Below are positions 1 to 12,023 of a stretch of 64,000 bases of DNA, piece after piece. Every line of letters begins with the position of its first letter. The stretch's first letter is position 1. The notes under the pieces are model-generated. The model was not told the origin of the DNA and searched no databases. It was given only the letters and a program-made list of their open reading frames with translations. The stretch is taken from the NCBI RefSeq assembly GCF_902635505.1, contig NC_045428.1:431931106-431995105 (forward strand), written 5' to 3'. Source of the DNA: Sarcophilus harrisii (taxonomy: Eukaryota; Chordata; Mammalia; Dasyuromorphia; Dasyuridae). The position numbers and the translations under genes were made by a program.

Positions 1-962
1 GTTGCTGTGTACAATAATCTCCTGGTCCTGCTCATTTAACTTAGCATCAGTGCATGTAAGTCTCTCCAGGCTTCTCTGAAATCATCCTGCTGATCATTTC
101 TTATGGAACAATAATATTCCATAATATTCATAGATCATAACTGTGCAATCGGATTAACTCCCTGTTGACCTCAGGATCAGCCAGAGTCAGGATCAGCAAA
201 AATCCTTGATCTTTAGGGGGAGAAGTAAAGGAAACAGACAAACCTCCAGGAGGCTCACCACCAATCTCCTTTCTCCTTGTCATAGTCCTCCAAAGTGACT
301 CTGGTTTGTCTTACTCCACCACCTAATCCCTCCTACAATTCTCTGTACACACCAAAAGATGGAGTCAGCACAGAATAGTGAGAAGGGCCATTTTTCCAAG
401 CATATGCTAATAGAGTATTGTCCAGTCGATAATTAGCCTTACATGCTCAGTTGTCTGATTCCAGTGCACCTATTCAGAGTTTCAGCCCTTTACACATAAC
501 TTATTCAGCCATTCTCCAATTGATGGGCATCCCCTCAGTTTCCAGTTTCTAGGCACTACAAAAAGGGCTGCCACAAACATTTTTGCACATGTGGGTCCTT
601 TTCCCTCCTTTATGATCTCTTTGGGGTATAAGCCCAGTAATAACAATGCTGGATCAAAAGATATGCAATTTGGTAGCCCTTTGGGCATAGTTCCAAACTG
701 CTCTCCAGAATGGTTAAATCAGTTCACAACTCCACCAATAATGTATCAGTGTCCCAGTTTTTCCACATCCCCTCCAACATTCATCATTATCTTTTCCTAT
801 CATCTTAGCCAGTCTGAGAGATATTCAGTGGTACCTCAGAGATGTCTCAATTTGCATTTCTCTGATCAATGATTTAGAGTACCTTTTCATATAACTAGAA
901 ATGGTTTTAATTTTTTCTTCTGAAAATTGTTCATCTCCTTTGACCATTTATCAATTGGAAAT
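1..962 (-). mobile_element. L1 3' portion (ORF2 C-terminal region), split by a solo LTR
   Basis: Minus-strand translation of the parts 1-141 and 495-962 resembles the C-terminal end of L1 ORF2 (LLLGLYPKE, MFVAALF, NWKL-GCPSIGEWLNKL). The same order of segments recurs in the L1 copies at 14.6-15.6 kb and 25.1-25.4 kb. The 3' end lies off the left edge. The inner end near 962 is a typical 5' truncation. The ORF is interrupted by the LTR at 142-494. Confidence 0.85.
142..494 (-). mobile_element. Solo ERV LTR inserted in L1
   Basis: 353 bp with TG...CA ends, flanked by perfect 6-bp direct repeats CATAAC (136-141 and 495-500), inside an otherwise continuous L1. A 6-bp target duplication fits class II (ERVK-like) elements. 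Orientation is inferred from the look of the termini. No internal retroviral region is present. Confidence 0.75.
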
Positions 963-1230
963 ATCAATCAATCAATTGAATTATTTTAAATGAATCAGTT
1001 ATATTATTTTAGAAACAAAAAGGCAAAAATTTTTAATGGGAAAGTTTATGAGTTGGTTTTTATAACATTTTGATAATTATAATTGTTTATAACTGTCATA
1101 ATTTATTTCCTTTGTGCTTTTAATTTTAGACAGAACAGACTGGAATATACATATGTCCCATCACATGGACAAAAAAAGTTAAGAGAATCATGATGAAGTG
1201 TCATACTGATGTGATCTATGATGTGGGATT
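963..1230. other. Unassigned AT-rich sequence
   Basis: No element or gene recognised between the L1 and the next LTR. Confidence 0.5.
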
Positions 1231-2015
1231 TGTCACTAAATGATGGCAGGTACCAAAAGTTGGGGTTCAGTCATGTGAAGAATTCCCAATGGCCATTCTC
1301 TTTGGCAAAAGGTAGATTTATTTAGGGAAGAAATTGTGGATAAAATGAAGGGATACAATAGACACCAGAAATGGTAAATATGAAATAGAGTGAGAGAGCA
1401 TATGAAAGACAAGTTCCTCAGTGGAATTTAAATTACCCAGTAGAAAGGGAGCCCCCCTTGAGAGGTTGGAGCATGTCCTTAAGTAGCAGGCTAAAACCTG
1501 AAAGGGACTTAGCACCCTAAAAGAGTTAGCTGTAAGGAGAAGTGGGATTGAGAAGCATAGTGGAGTTAGGGGAGATACTACGTGGCATGGGGGGAAAGGG
1601 AAAAGACACCACAAGGCAGAGTGCCATGGCAGGTTGACCCAAAGGAAGATAGCAGCAAAGCCATAGGCCATAAATTCTTTTATAGGGAAATTTTAGCCTC
1701 AAGGTCTTGACATAACTTGAATTACTGACTGGATTACCTTTAGAGGGGGTGGGACCAAGGAACTAAACAGAACACCCTATCAGAACCTTCCTTCTGCTTG
1801 CCTAAGGGATTAATTTATCAATTTTCTGCTAACTACACCTAAGATTGAAGATCTCATCAATACTAGTCCCTTAGAAAAAACACTGGCCAAACGATCTGTA
1901 ACTGGTCCCAGCCTTCTAACCACAATTGGCTGGGTAGTCAGAATTGGTGGTGCCTTTAAAAAAGCACTAACAACCACAATTCAGCTTGATCTTGTGGATC
2001 TCTGGCTCCTTGGCA
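1231..2015 (-). mobile_element. Probable ERV LTR, minus orientation
   Basis: On the minus strand the segment shows an AATAAA signal (about 1322-1317) followed by a short U5-like end finishing GTGACA, and a TG start near 2015. A clear target duplication was not found, so the ends, especially the upper one, are approximate. It looks like a solo LTR; no gag, pol or env is visible. Confidence 0.5.
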
Positions 2016-2804
2016 AGTAATGTTCAGTGAGAAACAGTGCTATGAGGGAGAAGCCTTGGACCTTCTCCTTTCTGAGGCCATGTGGCCTGGAAAAGTGGGC
2101 CTTCATTCTTTGCCTGACTTGACATGCTTTCTTTTCTGTTTTAGGCAAAGGAAATTACTATAGAAGCTCCAAGTTTGTGATTTGGAAAAATCCAGCAGAG
2201 TAAGCCTCTGGGGATGGGGTTAATGTTAGATTTATGGCCTGTGCCTCATTAATGCCCTGAGGAGCAAGGTTCTTTGGGACCCAGCCCATAGTTGGAATTA
2301 GATTTCATGTCAGAATTAGCCTTAGTTTTAGTCAGAATTAGGATTTATCTGGATCTGAACCAGGTGGGACCTTTGCTATGTAGAAACTGCTGAGAGTGAG
2401 CCTACTCTCCTGAGCATTGAAGTGGTATAGGAGAGTGTGTCCTTAAAGGGTGTGGGAGGGAAGTACTGCATTTTTCTCTGTTTCATGAATTCCTATAGTC
2501 AAAAAATTCAATCTCAATTAACCAGACTACCTTTGATAGATATCTGTCCTGGGTGGGGCTGGATTTTAGAAAGCAGATTCACTAGATTGCTAGATTCATA
2601 CAGATTTTATAACTCTTCTGGCATAATCTTTGAGAACCCATAATCATATTTATACTATGATGAAGCCTTCAAGTAAGATTATTATTTTTATTTGTAGTTA
2701 AACAAGTACTCCTTAAAGAGGCAAAGAAAGGAGTTGGTTTTATCATAGGTCCAATGGGACCCCTCCATTACTGTAAATGATTCTGCATAATTTAGGCATT
2801 AATA
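2016..2804. other. Unassigned intergenic sequence
   Basis: No repeat or coding signal I can defend. A short ORF at 2437-2643 has no recognisable content. Confidence 0.5.
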
Positions 2805-3050
2805 CTTCAGTATAGTGGATAGTCTTAGATTTGGAGTCAAGATAAGTCAACTTCTAATAGTTACTATCTCAGCCACTTACTGATTGTGTGATCTTAAGCA
2901 AATCATTTAAGCCTCAAATTCCTCATTTGCAAGGTGGGAATATTATCACCCCAAAAAAATATTGTACAGGGTTGTTGTGAGGATCAGAAAAAATAATGAA
3001 TATAAGGGACTTTGCAAACCTTCAGATGCTACAAGTCTAGCTGTCATTGA
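2805..3050 (+). repeat. MIR SINE
   Basis: Ordered MIR landmarks: the CCACTTACT-GTGTGATCTTAAGCAA core, then the CTCATTTGCAAGGTGGG box, then GTTGTTGTGAGGATCAG. Diverged, as expected for an ancient copy. Confidence 0.75.
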
Positions 3051-5220
3051 CATACATATTATTGGTTGAATGTATATGAATGTTGACAATCCCTAAAGTC
3101 AAACTTTATTGATGATTGCTGGAGGGCAAATGTTTGCTTCACAATTATTTTTGTAAGTTTTTAACCTATTTATAAGTTGCACAGGTGTTACTTGCTTTAT
3201 ATATGCCCTTCCTATTGAGTTTTCATTTCAGGATGCTAATAGTTCTCTTTAACGGAAACAAATTCAGCTTTCTCTCTGATAAATTTATATTTGATAGACA
3301 CCAATGTATTCATAAATATATCCTCTGTTCATTAATTCATTTTGACCACTAGAGTCAAGTTCCAAGACCCTGAACAAGTCCATTATCATTGAACAATGAG
3401 CCAGTAGATTAAACTAGACTTTTTTAGCAAAGACATTTACTAAGATGATATAGTAAGTATACAAAACATGCCCCCCAAAGAGCCTGTGGTAATTCTCCTA
3501 CATATGCACACAGAGTCCTTGAAAGAAAGTCCATGAAAAGAATGAGTTCAAACTTAAAGTATAAAGATACCGACAAACATCTTTTCTCTCTTTGCAGAGT
3601 CTTCATGCAGCAGCTTTTAAGGCAAACAAAGGTCTCTACATCTGCAGGAAGTACTGGATGGAATGCTTATCTGGGTTCCTTAGGTTTCCCTTGATCTCCA
3701 GTTCATACCCCATAACTGGAATTTCTCTTCATGCTGAAGCAGTCACACATTCTAAAATCGTCTCCTTCTATGGGTAACTTTCTCCACATCTACGTGTTCC
3801 TGGTGATTGCACTGTATCCTCCTGGTCCAGCAGTAAACCCCAGTAGCAGTTACAGTGGATCCTGGGATAGTTCCTGACATGCTACTTTTATGAAAACTGG
3901 AAAATTGATGCTTCTCTTCTGGCTCAATATTTGCTGATAGTGACATTATAAGCTGCAAACCAAGGACTTTCATGTTTATTTCATTCAGAGATAATTAGGT
4001 TCTTTATAATTGGTTTCTAAAATCAGACAGTTTAATACAATGATGACTATTTTTTTCTTTGCTTATTCATGTTGTTGAAAAGAGAGAGCAAATTCTTTGT
4101 TATCAAAAGGACATATTTTTAACCTTTATTATCTAGTCAAGAATAACAAAAACACAAATAATGTTTTTCTGCATACATACAGCTTTTTCTTCCTTAAAAG
4201 CTTTAAGTACGCAAATAAAGGGAGAACTATAAGAATACAAATCAGAAGATTAGAAAATACTAGAAAAGAAAACCGAAGGAAAAACATGAAATCAATAATC
4301 ATCCTCACAGAGTTTAGCTGCATTTGTGTTTCATCCAAATGAAAGAAGAAAATCAGGCAAGGGATCAAACCAACAGTGAAGCATAAATAAAGTACGTGCT
4401 TCACAGTACTCAGAAAATCTCACTATAAACAAACTAGCAAGGGTTATAGATAACTGACTTTTGTATTGCCCAGAGGGCAGTGGCTAGAAGTTACAAAGAG
4501 ATATCTTTAGGCTAAATATAAAAGAAATAAACACACATATATACATACATTTGTATCTTTATATTTATATATCTCCTCATAGTTTATAAAATACAATATA
4601 TAATATATGGTATAAATATATGTTATATATCATTTTATGATATATTATTTAATATATATAAATATATTTGAAATATTAATATATTTATTTAATGTGTATT
4701 AAATATATTTCTATCTACTTAAATATGTTTATATAATGTAGTTTTATATAATTTATAAAATTTAATATATAAATATATTTATATGTGATATATTAAATAA
4801 TATATTATAAATGTTATATTATGCTTATAATATATCATGTTTTATAAAATATAAGGGAGACATGAATATAAAATACACACACAAATAATTAGAAATAGGA
4901 CTAACTCAAGGTGAAAAGCCTGCCTCAGGAAGGAATAAATTTCCCTTCATCAAAGATCTACAAGCAAAAACTGGGTAATTTGTCTGGGACTTTGTTGCAC
5001 TCAGTCACTGGGATCTCAGAAAGGCAGTAGGACCATTCACATTCCATCTCTGACAGCTTTCTGGGTGACCTTGGGGAGGGACCGGCTTTCTTGCCTCAGT
5101 TTCCCCATCTCTTCCAGCTATAGTGGTGCTCACAAATCTGATTTCCTGCAATGTGCTTTGTCACTTTAACCTCACAACTTAATTCTCACAACGAGCAGGG
5201 GGTGGGAGCCGTTAGCCCTA
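3051..5220. other. Unassigned sequence with a strongly AT-rich core
   Basis: No gene is seen. From about 4520 to 4860 the sequence is almost pure A/T with many TATATA and AAATATAT words, a degenerate (TA)n-like region. The remainder has no recognised repeat. Confidence 0.5.
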
Positions 5221-5221
5221 G

Positions 5222-5385
5222 TCTGAAGCACACGCCCCAGATTTAGAGTTACAGGTGCTGACTCTGCCATTTACTACTAGTGTGTGACCTTGGGCCGGGT
5301 CTCCTTCCCTCGGCTGTGACATCGAAGGTCAAACTGGATGACCCTGAAGATCCTTTGCAGCGTGAAGCCTAGGATTCTGTGATCC
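5222..5385 (+). repeat. MIR SINE
   Basis: Contains the tRNA-related middle part (CTGCCATTTACTACTAGTGTG, ACCTTGGGC) and the 3' part ending GATTCTGTGATCC. Degraded. Confidence 0.65.
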
Positions 5386-5455
5386 TGCGTAAGTGGCTTT
5401 GTGTGGAGCCAGCTCTGGTCCAGAAGCTAAAAAAAGAAGCTAAGGGGGCAGCAGG

Positions 5456-5712
5456 GGGGCAGCTGGGTGGCACAGTGGGTAGAGCACCAGCCCTGAAGTC
5501 AGGAGGACCCGAGTTCAAAGCTGGCCTCAGACACTTACCACTTCCTGGCTTGTGACCCTGGACAAGTCACTTAACCCTGTTTGCCTCAGTTTCCGCATCT
5601 GTAAAATGAACAGCAGAAGGAAATGGCAAACTGCTCCAGTATCTTTGCCAAGAAAACACCAGAAGGGCTCCTGAAGAGTCAGCCAGGGCTGAAACCCCCT
5701 GAATAACAACCA
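5456..5712 (+). repeat. Marsupial tRNA-derived SINE, long form
   Basis: Starts GGGGCAGCTGGGTGGCACAG with A- and B-box-like tRNA parts (GAGTTCAAAGCTGGCCTCAG), then the CORE-type body through CTGTAAAATGAACAGCAG and GAAGAGTCAGCCAGG. One of several copies in both orientations, which supports a marsupial origin. Confidence 0.85.
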
Positions 5713-5906
5713 CAAAATAGGCTACTAGGAAAGTGCATTGTCGGCTGTAAATTGCCATATAGTGTGAGCTACTGTAATCATTCGTTAGTTAGCAAGACGA
5801 ATCTTCTTGTAGCTCCAGTCTCACTAGAGGTATGATTTCAAGATTTTTCAGGAGTTTCAGGGGATTTTTGTCTCCGAAAAAAAAAAAAAAGGATGACTCT
5901 CTTATA

Positions 5907-6160
5907 AGAGGGGAAGAGAATAAGCATTTACATAACCCATATTGTGTGCCTGGCACTGTGATTTTTACAAATATCATCTTGTGTGATCTTCATCACCTTC
6001 TGAAAGGTAGGCGCTATTATCCCATTTGACAACTGAAGAAACTGAGGCAGACAGAGGTGAGGTGTGGTCACAATGCTAGGAAATATCTGGGGTCATATTT
6101 GAATTCAGCTCTTTCTGACTCCAGGCTGAGTGCTCTCTTTAGGGCACTCTCAAATACCTC
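5907..6160 (-). repeat. MIR SINE
   Basis: Antisense MIR order: TGTGCCTGGCACTGTG, ATTATCCCATTTGACAACTG, AAACTGAGGCAGACAGAGGT, then the tRNA-like end. Confidence 0.75.
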
Positions 6161-6679
6161 CTAACTGAGGGAATGATGGATTTTTAGCCAGCAGCTCCTC
6201 CTAGAAGCCCGGCTGCCGACAACCTCATCAAAATGGATTGATGAGAAACTCCAAGTGTTTATTTCTTCATGATATAAAGGATGAGGTACTGAACTCCATT
6301 AGATTTTCCTCCCGGGATCCAATTTAGTCCATATTTCATCTCTTCACGCAGTGAATGTTAAAAATGATAAAGAGCAGCTGAGGCAGAAGAGGATTTGGAC
6401 TGACACAAGTTAAACTCTAAAATCTTATTTCAGAATGGAACTAGAAATCAATTGTCTTCATGGCATTTTGAGTATTTTGTTACAGAGATGGGCCACATTT
6501 CCATCAACTGTTTTTGAATGGCTAACTCAAGACCCAAGACAATCACCTCACCCTCAGTGTTCTGTCCAAATGTTTGACCCTTAATGCTAGCCAATCCACT
6601 ATCCTCTTTTTATTCACCTTGACAGTCACTTAAATATCATCTTTCTGAAAAACAGCAATATAGGTACATAAAGTGCCAT
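6161..6679. other. Unassigned intergenic sequence
   Basis: No recognised element. Confidence 0.5.
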
Positions 6680-6970
6680 ACTGGAGAAAATGCTAGACGT
6701 AGTATCAGGAAGAATTGCGTTCAACTTCATTTCAAACACTTACTAGATATGTGACCCTAGGCAAGTCACTTAATTCCCCCCTCACTTTTCTTATCTGTAA
6801 AATGGGGATAATAATAGCATCTACTAAAAAACTTAAATTAAAATAATTTTTTAAAAGATAATACCTACCTCCCAATTGCGGTGAGGGAAAAAAGGAGATA
6901 ATAGTTGTAAAGTACTCAGCACAGTGCCTGGCATATAGTAAGTACCATATAAATGTTAGCTGCTGTTATT
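6680..6970 (+). repeat. MIR-type SINE with internal AT insertion
   Basis: MIR core (TGTGACCCTAGGCAAGTCAC), CTGTAAAATGGGGATAATAA, an AT-rich interruption near 6825-6860, then the 3' end CAGTGCCTGGCATATAGTAA. Confidence 0.75.
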
Positions 6971-7202
6971 ATTGTTATGTTACCCTTGATTTTTTGCCAT
7001 TATACGATGCCAGCTCCTAATACTTACTCAGTTCAAATATCTTTTTTAAGGCCCAATTCCAAGCTAAGAGTCTTGATGGAGATTGTCAAAGAACTCTGCA
7101 GACTTGGTCCATTATAAATTCATGTGTTCCATCCTTACTCAGATATCTCATGGTTGATTGGCGTTCTTTTGTGTATTTGTGATTCCTTAGCACATATTCT
7201 CT

Positions 7203-7342
7203 CCTCCGCCCCTTCCAGGCAATTGGGGTTAAGTGACTTGCCCAGGGTCACACAGCTAGGAAGTGTCTGAGGTCAATTTTGAACTCAGGTCCTCTTGACT
7301 TCAGGGCTGGTGCTCTGTCCACTGCACCAACCAGCTGCCCCC
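7203..7342 (-). repeat. Marsupial tRNA-derived SINE, short form
   Basis: Antisense copy of the short A-tailed SINE: CAATTGGGGTTAAGTGACTT through CTCTGTCCACTGCACCAACC and AGCTGCCCC. Confidence 0.85.
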
Positions 7343-7418
7343 AATTCTTTGGCACATATTCCACAGTAATCATCTCAAATAGTTTCTGATCTTGTGAATA
7401 CCCCAAAGTTATTTGTAA

Positions 7419-7897
7419 TGTTCTGGGTTAGCTTTCTGGAGGTCTCGGGACCAGCCTTGTTTTCAGCAGAATAATCACCATGAGAATAGTCAGGAATAAA
7501 GTCCAAAAGTCTTTATTGTCTTCTTCATGTGGGGCCGGGCTAGCTTTCTGGGGCACCTTCAGACGGGACTTGGTCTCAGTGGAGAAGTGAAGGACAGGGC
7601 AGCTACCACAATGGTGGGAGATGGAAGCTTCCTCTTCCAGTCCTTGTTGGCTCTTATCTGCTCTATTATAAGTACATCATCATAGATGTCAACTTATAGA
7701 ATTATACTAAATACATGTAAACTAGAGAATCATTATCTTAATTCCACTGAGTTAACACCTTGTTGTAGGATTAAATCAATCATACTGAACTAGAGAACTA
7801 TTAATCACCATGCTAAACTAGATAACCATTGTCTTATCAATAGCTCTGAATTAACACCTTGTTTCAAGTATACTTCTCCAGAGTTCTGCCTTTTACA
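7419..7897 (-). mobile_element. Solo ERV LTR
   Basis: 479 bp with TG...CA ends. On the minus strand it opens TGTAAAAGGCAGAACTC and has AATAAAGACTTTTGGAC in the R/U5 position, ending CCCAGAACA. A block containing ACAAGGTGTTAA and CTCTAGTTTA occurs twice inside it. No target duplication or internal retroviral sequence was seen. Age is uncertain. Confidence 0.7.
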
Positions 7898-8654
7898 ATT
7901 ATAAAACAAAAACAGAATTTTAAGTTAGAAGGAACCTCAGAGGTCATCTGATCCAATATCCTACCCCAACATCCACCTAAACAGGAATCTTCTCTACAAT
8001 ATCCCTAACATATTGTAGTCAAGTTCTCCCTCGAAAATGTTCAATGATAAGGAACTCATTACTTTTTAAGGAAGCTCATTCAATTTTGGGGTAGTTTGGG
8101 GGGAAATTTTTCCTTACATTAAACCTAAATCTGCTTCCTAACAAATGCCATAAGCTGCCCACTCTGTCTGGGGGGAAATGGAACAAATTTAATGCTTCTT
8201 TTTAAATGATCTCCTTTCAAATGCTTGAAAAGAGGTATAATGTACCTCAGGCCTTCCCTTCTCTGAGGTGAAACAATCCCAGTTCTATCAACCAAACCTC
8301 ACTTAACATAGTTTTGAAGGCATCTCATAATTTGTCATCCTTCTCTAGGCATGTTCCAGTTCATCAATGTCCAGTCCAAAAACCGTGATGTCCAGAAATG
8401 AAAACATAATTCCAGTTGTTTTCCAAACATGGCAGAGTACAATGGAATTGTCCTTTTTTGCCTTCTCAGTGCTGTGGTTTTATTAATATAAATGGAGGTG
8501 ACATTCACCATTTTGACCATTGATTCCTATTCAGTTTAGAGTCCATTAAAAAGATGTCTCACACATGTCTAGAAATGTCTCCCCCTTTATGTTTTTGTAC
8601 ATTTGACTTTTTTAAATCAATCTTTATGTTTATCACTATTTTTAAAAATTGAAT

Positions 8655-9283
8655 TAAATTAAATTAATTTTTTATACTTTGTAGTTTTTTTTCCAATTAC
8701 ATGTAAAGATAGTTTTCAACATTCATTTTTGTAAGATTTTGAGTTCCAAATTTTTCTCTCTCCTTCCTTCCCTACCTTCTTCCTTCCCAAAACAGCAAGC
8801 AATCCAATATAAGCTACACATGTGTTGGAATCCTAATGTCAATCCTTACAAGGTGATAAGTCGCTAATACTGATAGACAATACACATATACAATCATGTG
8901 AAATATATTTCCATATTAGTCATGTTGTAAAAGAAAACTCAGAACAAAAGGGAAAAATCATGAGAAAGAAAAAACAAAAAATAATTTTTTTTTTAAGTGA
9001 AAATAGTATGCTTCAATCTGCATTCAGACTCCATAGTTCTTTCTCTGGATGTAGACCACATTTTCCATCACAAATCTTTTGAAATTGTTTTGGACCACTA
9101 TATTGTTGAGAAGAGCTAAGTCTATCATAGTTGATCATTACACTATGTTGCTGTTACTATGTATAATGTTCTTCTGGATCTGCTGACTTCATTCAGCATC
9201 AATTCATATAAATATATGTAAAATTCAGATTTTTCTGAAATCTTCCTGTTCATCATTTCTTATAGAATGATAGTATTACATTT

Positions 9284-9340
<57 letters not shown>

Positions 9341-9588
9341 TAATTTGTTCAGCCATTTTCATTCCCCAATTGAGGGGCATCCCAATTCTTTGCCACTACA
9401 AAAAGAGCTGCTATGAATTTTGAGAGGTATATTTTATGAGTCCTTTTCCTTTTTTTAATGATCTCTTTATAATTATTACCAGGATACATTCCTGGTAGTA
9501 TTATTGTTGGATCAAAGGGTATGCACAGTTTGATAGCCCTTTGGGCATAGTTCCAAATTGCTCTCCAGAACGGCTACATCAGTTCATA
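8655..9588 (-). mobile_element. L1 3' end
   Basis: Antisense L1 3'UTR (ACATGTAAAGATAGTTTTCA) followed by ORF2 C-terminal sequence. It contains a (TA)n run at about 9286-9337. Inserted in the CR1/L3 copy and 5'-truncated. Confidence 0.8.
9286..9337. repeat. (TA)n microsatellite
   Basis: About 26 uninterrupted TA units within the L1 fragment. Confidence 0.95.
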
Positions 9589-9624
9589 TGGGTTTATTAC
9601 TATTAAATTAATCATGCTAAGTAA

Positions 9625-9965
9625 GTAAAGTAAGCAGAATGAGGAGGACAGTACATACTATATATAATGACTAGAAACAATTAAAGGCAAGTGAACTCCA
9701 ATCAATTGAAGTGACCAATTTTGGTCCCATAATGATGGGAAATGATGAAATACAATTTCTTCTTCATTGTAAAAAGACGGGTGGCTATGAGAACTGAAGG
9801 CTGTATTTGTTGATAAATGTCTTTTTTGTTTAACTACTTTCTTTTGTGTCGTAGAAGGGTTGTGTATGTGTGTGTGTGAAACTGTATCAAGGGAAATACC
9901 AAATTGGTCTACAAAAGAAAAAAAATCAATAAAATTTTACAAAATTGATCTTATTAGATTTGACC
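9625..9965 (+). mobile_element. Old L1 3' end (low confidence)
   Basis: Reads like the 3' end of an older L1 subfamily in plus orientation: AAGCAGAATGAGGAGGACAG, then a T-rich stretch, ending near AATAAAATTTTAC. Similar in plan to 58905-59420. Confidence 0.45.
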
Positions 9966-10465
9966 TATTTTTCTAGCCTGTCACAATCTTGGGGAATCCT
10001 AATTCTATTATCCACTATGTCAGCTATTTCTTCCAGTGCCATGTTAGCTGGAAATTTGACAAACATTTCATCTATTCCTTCATCCAGGTTATTGATAAAA
10101 CTGATACTTGTATAGATACCTATTAGAGCTCTACTATCTAACAACTATCTTATTAGAGATCTTTCTCCAACTTGAGTTTTATTTATTAATCACCACTGTT
10201 TAGGTTTAAATAACTAAGCCATTTTAAAATATCCCTAATTGTATTATCATTCACCCCACATTTTTCTATCATGTCTACAAGGATGTTATGAAAGCCTTTG
10301 TTTAGTACCTTGTGTGAATCTCTGTCGGGGTATTCTCTGGCTCTACCAGTTTTGAGGGATAGAGACTGAACCTTAATTTCATAGGGAACTCCCAGGGGAA
10401 GAAACTGCTTTTATCAAAGCAGGTAAAGCAGGTTCTTTCTCTTCAACATAAAGAATTATTTAAGC

Positions 10466-10536
10466 TTTCTAGCTGTGTGACCCTGGGCAAGTCACTTAAC
10501 TCCAATTGCCTTAGCAAAAAAAAAAAAAAAAAAAAA
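10466..10536 (+). repeat. Short-form tRNA SINE, 5'-truncated
   Basis: TTTCTAGCTGTGTGACCCTG then GGGCAAGTCACTTAACTCC and a 22-base A tail. The tRNA-like 5' half is missing. Confidence 0.8.
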
Positions 10537-10539
10537 GTT

Positions 10540-10645
10540 ATTTAAAGTACTTAAAGGTTAAGTAAATTGTCCAGGATCACATAGCTAATAAGAATCCAAA
10601 AACAGACTTGAATCTAGATCTTTGGGGCTCCAAAGGCTCTTTGTC
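10540..10645 (-). repeat. MIR-type fragment
   Basis: Contains GGTTAAGTAAATTGTCCAGG and ATCACATAGCTAATAAG, the antisense MIR core. Confidence 0.6.
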
Positions 10646-10674
10646 TACTAGTCCACTTTTAATTTTGTATTACC

Positions 10675-12010
10675 TTTATTATTAATGACTTGGAATATTC
10701 TTTCATATGGCTGATGATGTAAATGTCTTCATCTAAAAAATTATCTTTTCATTGACCACTTGTCCATTGGTGAATGACTCAGATTGATATAAACATGTAT
10801 GAGTGTATTTGTGTCAAATCCCTACTTATCTTGAATATCAGAGCTCTAACAGAGACATTTGCTTTACTCAGGTGACACGGTGAACAGAGTGTCAAACTTA
10901 GGAGTCAGGTAAGCCTCAGAAGGATTCTGCCTTAGGTCCTAAACAGTTGTGGACTCTGGACAAGTAACAACCTCTCAACTTCATTTTCCAACTCTATAAA
11001 ATGAGAATAACATTTCCCATTTGTAAAGCATTTTGTAACTGTAAAAAACACGATATAAATATTAATTGTTATTTTAAAAATATTTCCCCAATCACTTCTG
11101 TAATTCTAACTACATTGTATAAAAGCTTTCCAATTATACATAATCATAATTATTTATTTTGCCTTCATGATTACTTCCTTCCCCTGTTTGGATAAGAATT
11201 TTTCATCTTTATAATTGTACAAAGTACATCCTCCATTTTCCTCTAATTTTTTTTAACGATATCTTTTATATTTAAATCATATATACACATAATCCTTTTT
11301 TAAGGTAGTATATTGTATAATTTGTTGGTCTAAATATTATTTCTGCCAAATTTCTGCTTTCCAGTTTTCTTTAGAAGTTTTGAAAACCTAAGAAGTCTTT
11401 ACCGAAGTAGCTGGTGTCCCTGAGTATATTAACACTAAGCTATCATGTTTGATTGCTTTTAGGTCTTGCTTTTTTATAGTCTGCTTCATTGACAATTTTT
11501 CTATATTTCAGCTAGTACAAAATAATTTTGATAGTGACTGCTATATAATGTAGTGTGAGATCTGGAAATATTAGTATGTCCTTTATTCCTACTTTTATAT
11601 AATTTCCCTTATGTTTCTTTACCTTTTGCTCATCCAGTTGAATTTGTTGGATTTTTTTTTCTTTTCTATAAAGTAATTCTTTGATATTTTAATTAATTAT
11701 ATTAAATCTGCAAATTAATTTAGGTAACAAATCACTTATTACATTGGCATATTCTACCCAATGAATATCTCATCAACTATTTAAATCTTGCTTTATTTTT
11801 TTAATATTTCGTAATTATGTCTGGAGAATATCTTGGTGGGTTGACTCCTAGCCGCCTATTCCAATTTGAATGGGATTTCTATCTCTATTTTCTTTTATAG
11901 GTTTTGTTAATAAAATTCAGAAAGATGGATAACTTTGTGGGTTTGAGTTTTTTCTACTACTTTACTGAAATTATTAAATGTATTAACTCATTGAGATTAC
12001 TAATTGTTTT
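10675..12010 (-). mobile_element. Old L1 ORF2 fragments (antisense)
   Basis: T-rich sequence with L1 ORF2 antisense features, notably AAAATTCAGAAAGATGG and TTTTTTCTACTACTTTACTG near 11910-11960 and the CCACTTGTCCATTGGTGAATG segment at 10760. Interrupted by the MIR at 10868-11075. Diverged, no ORF retained. Confidence 0.55.
10868..11075 (+). repeat. MIR SINE
   Basis: GTCAAACTTAGGAGTCAGGT, then GGACAAGTAACAACCTCTCA, CTCTATAAAATGAGAATAAC and a 3' end near AACACGATATAAATATT. It sits within an antisense L1 region. Confidence 0.7.
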
Positions 12011-12023
12011 GATTCAGTAATTT

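Larger units (their letters stand above)
7918..10330 (-). mobile_element. CR1/L3 LINE copy, split by L1 DNA
   Basis: Parts 7918-8640 and 9966-10330 follow the antisense order of CR1-type LINEs. Landmarks are a GAAGGAACCTCAGAGGTCAT 3' region, CCTTACATTAAACCTAAATC, GCAGAGTACAATGG, TCACAATCTTGGGGAATCCT and ATGTTATGAAAGCCTTTGTT. The middle (8641-9965) is younger L1 sequence. Ancient and highly diverged. Confidence 0.7.

Noticed and set aside
5456-5560. tRNA-like A and B boxes suggesting tRNA genes (also in other SINEs)
   Set aside because: They are heads of tRNA-derived SINEs followed by the SINE body, without a foldable full tRNA.
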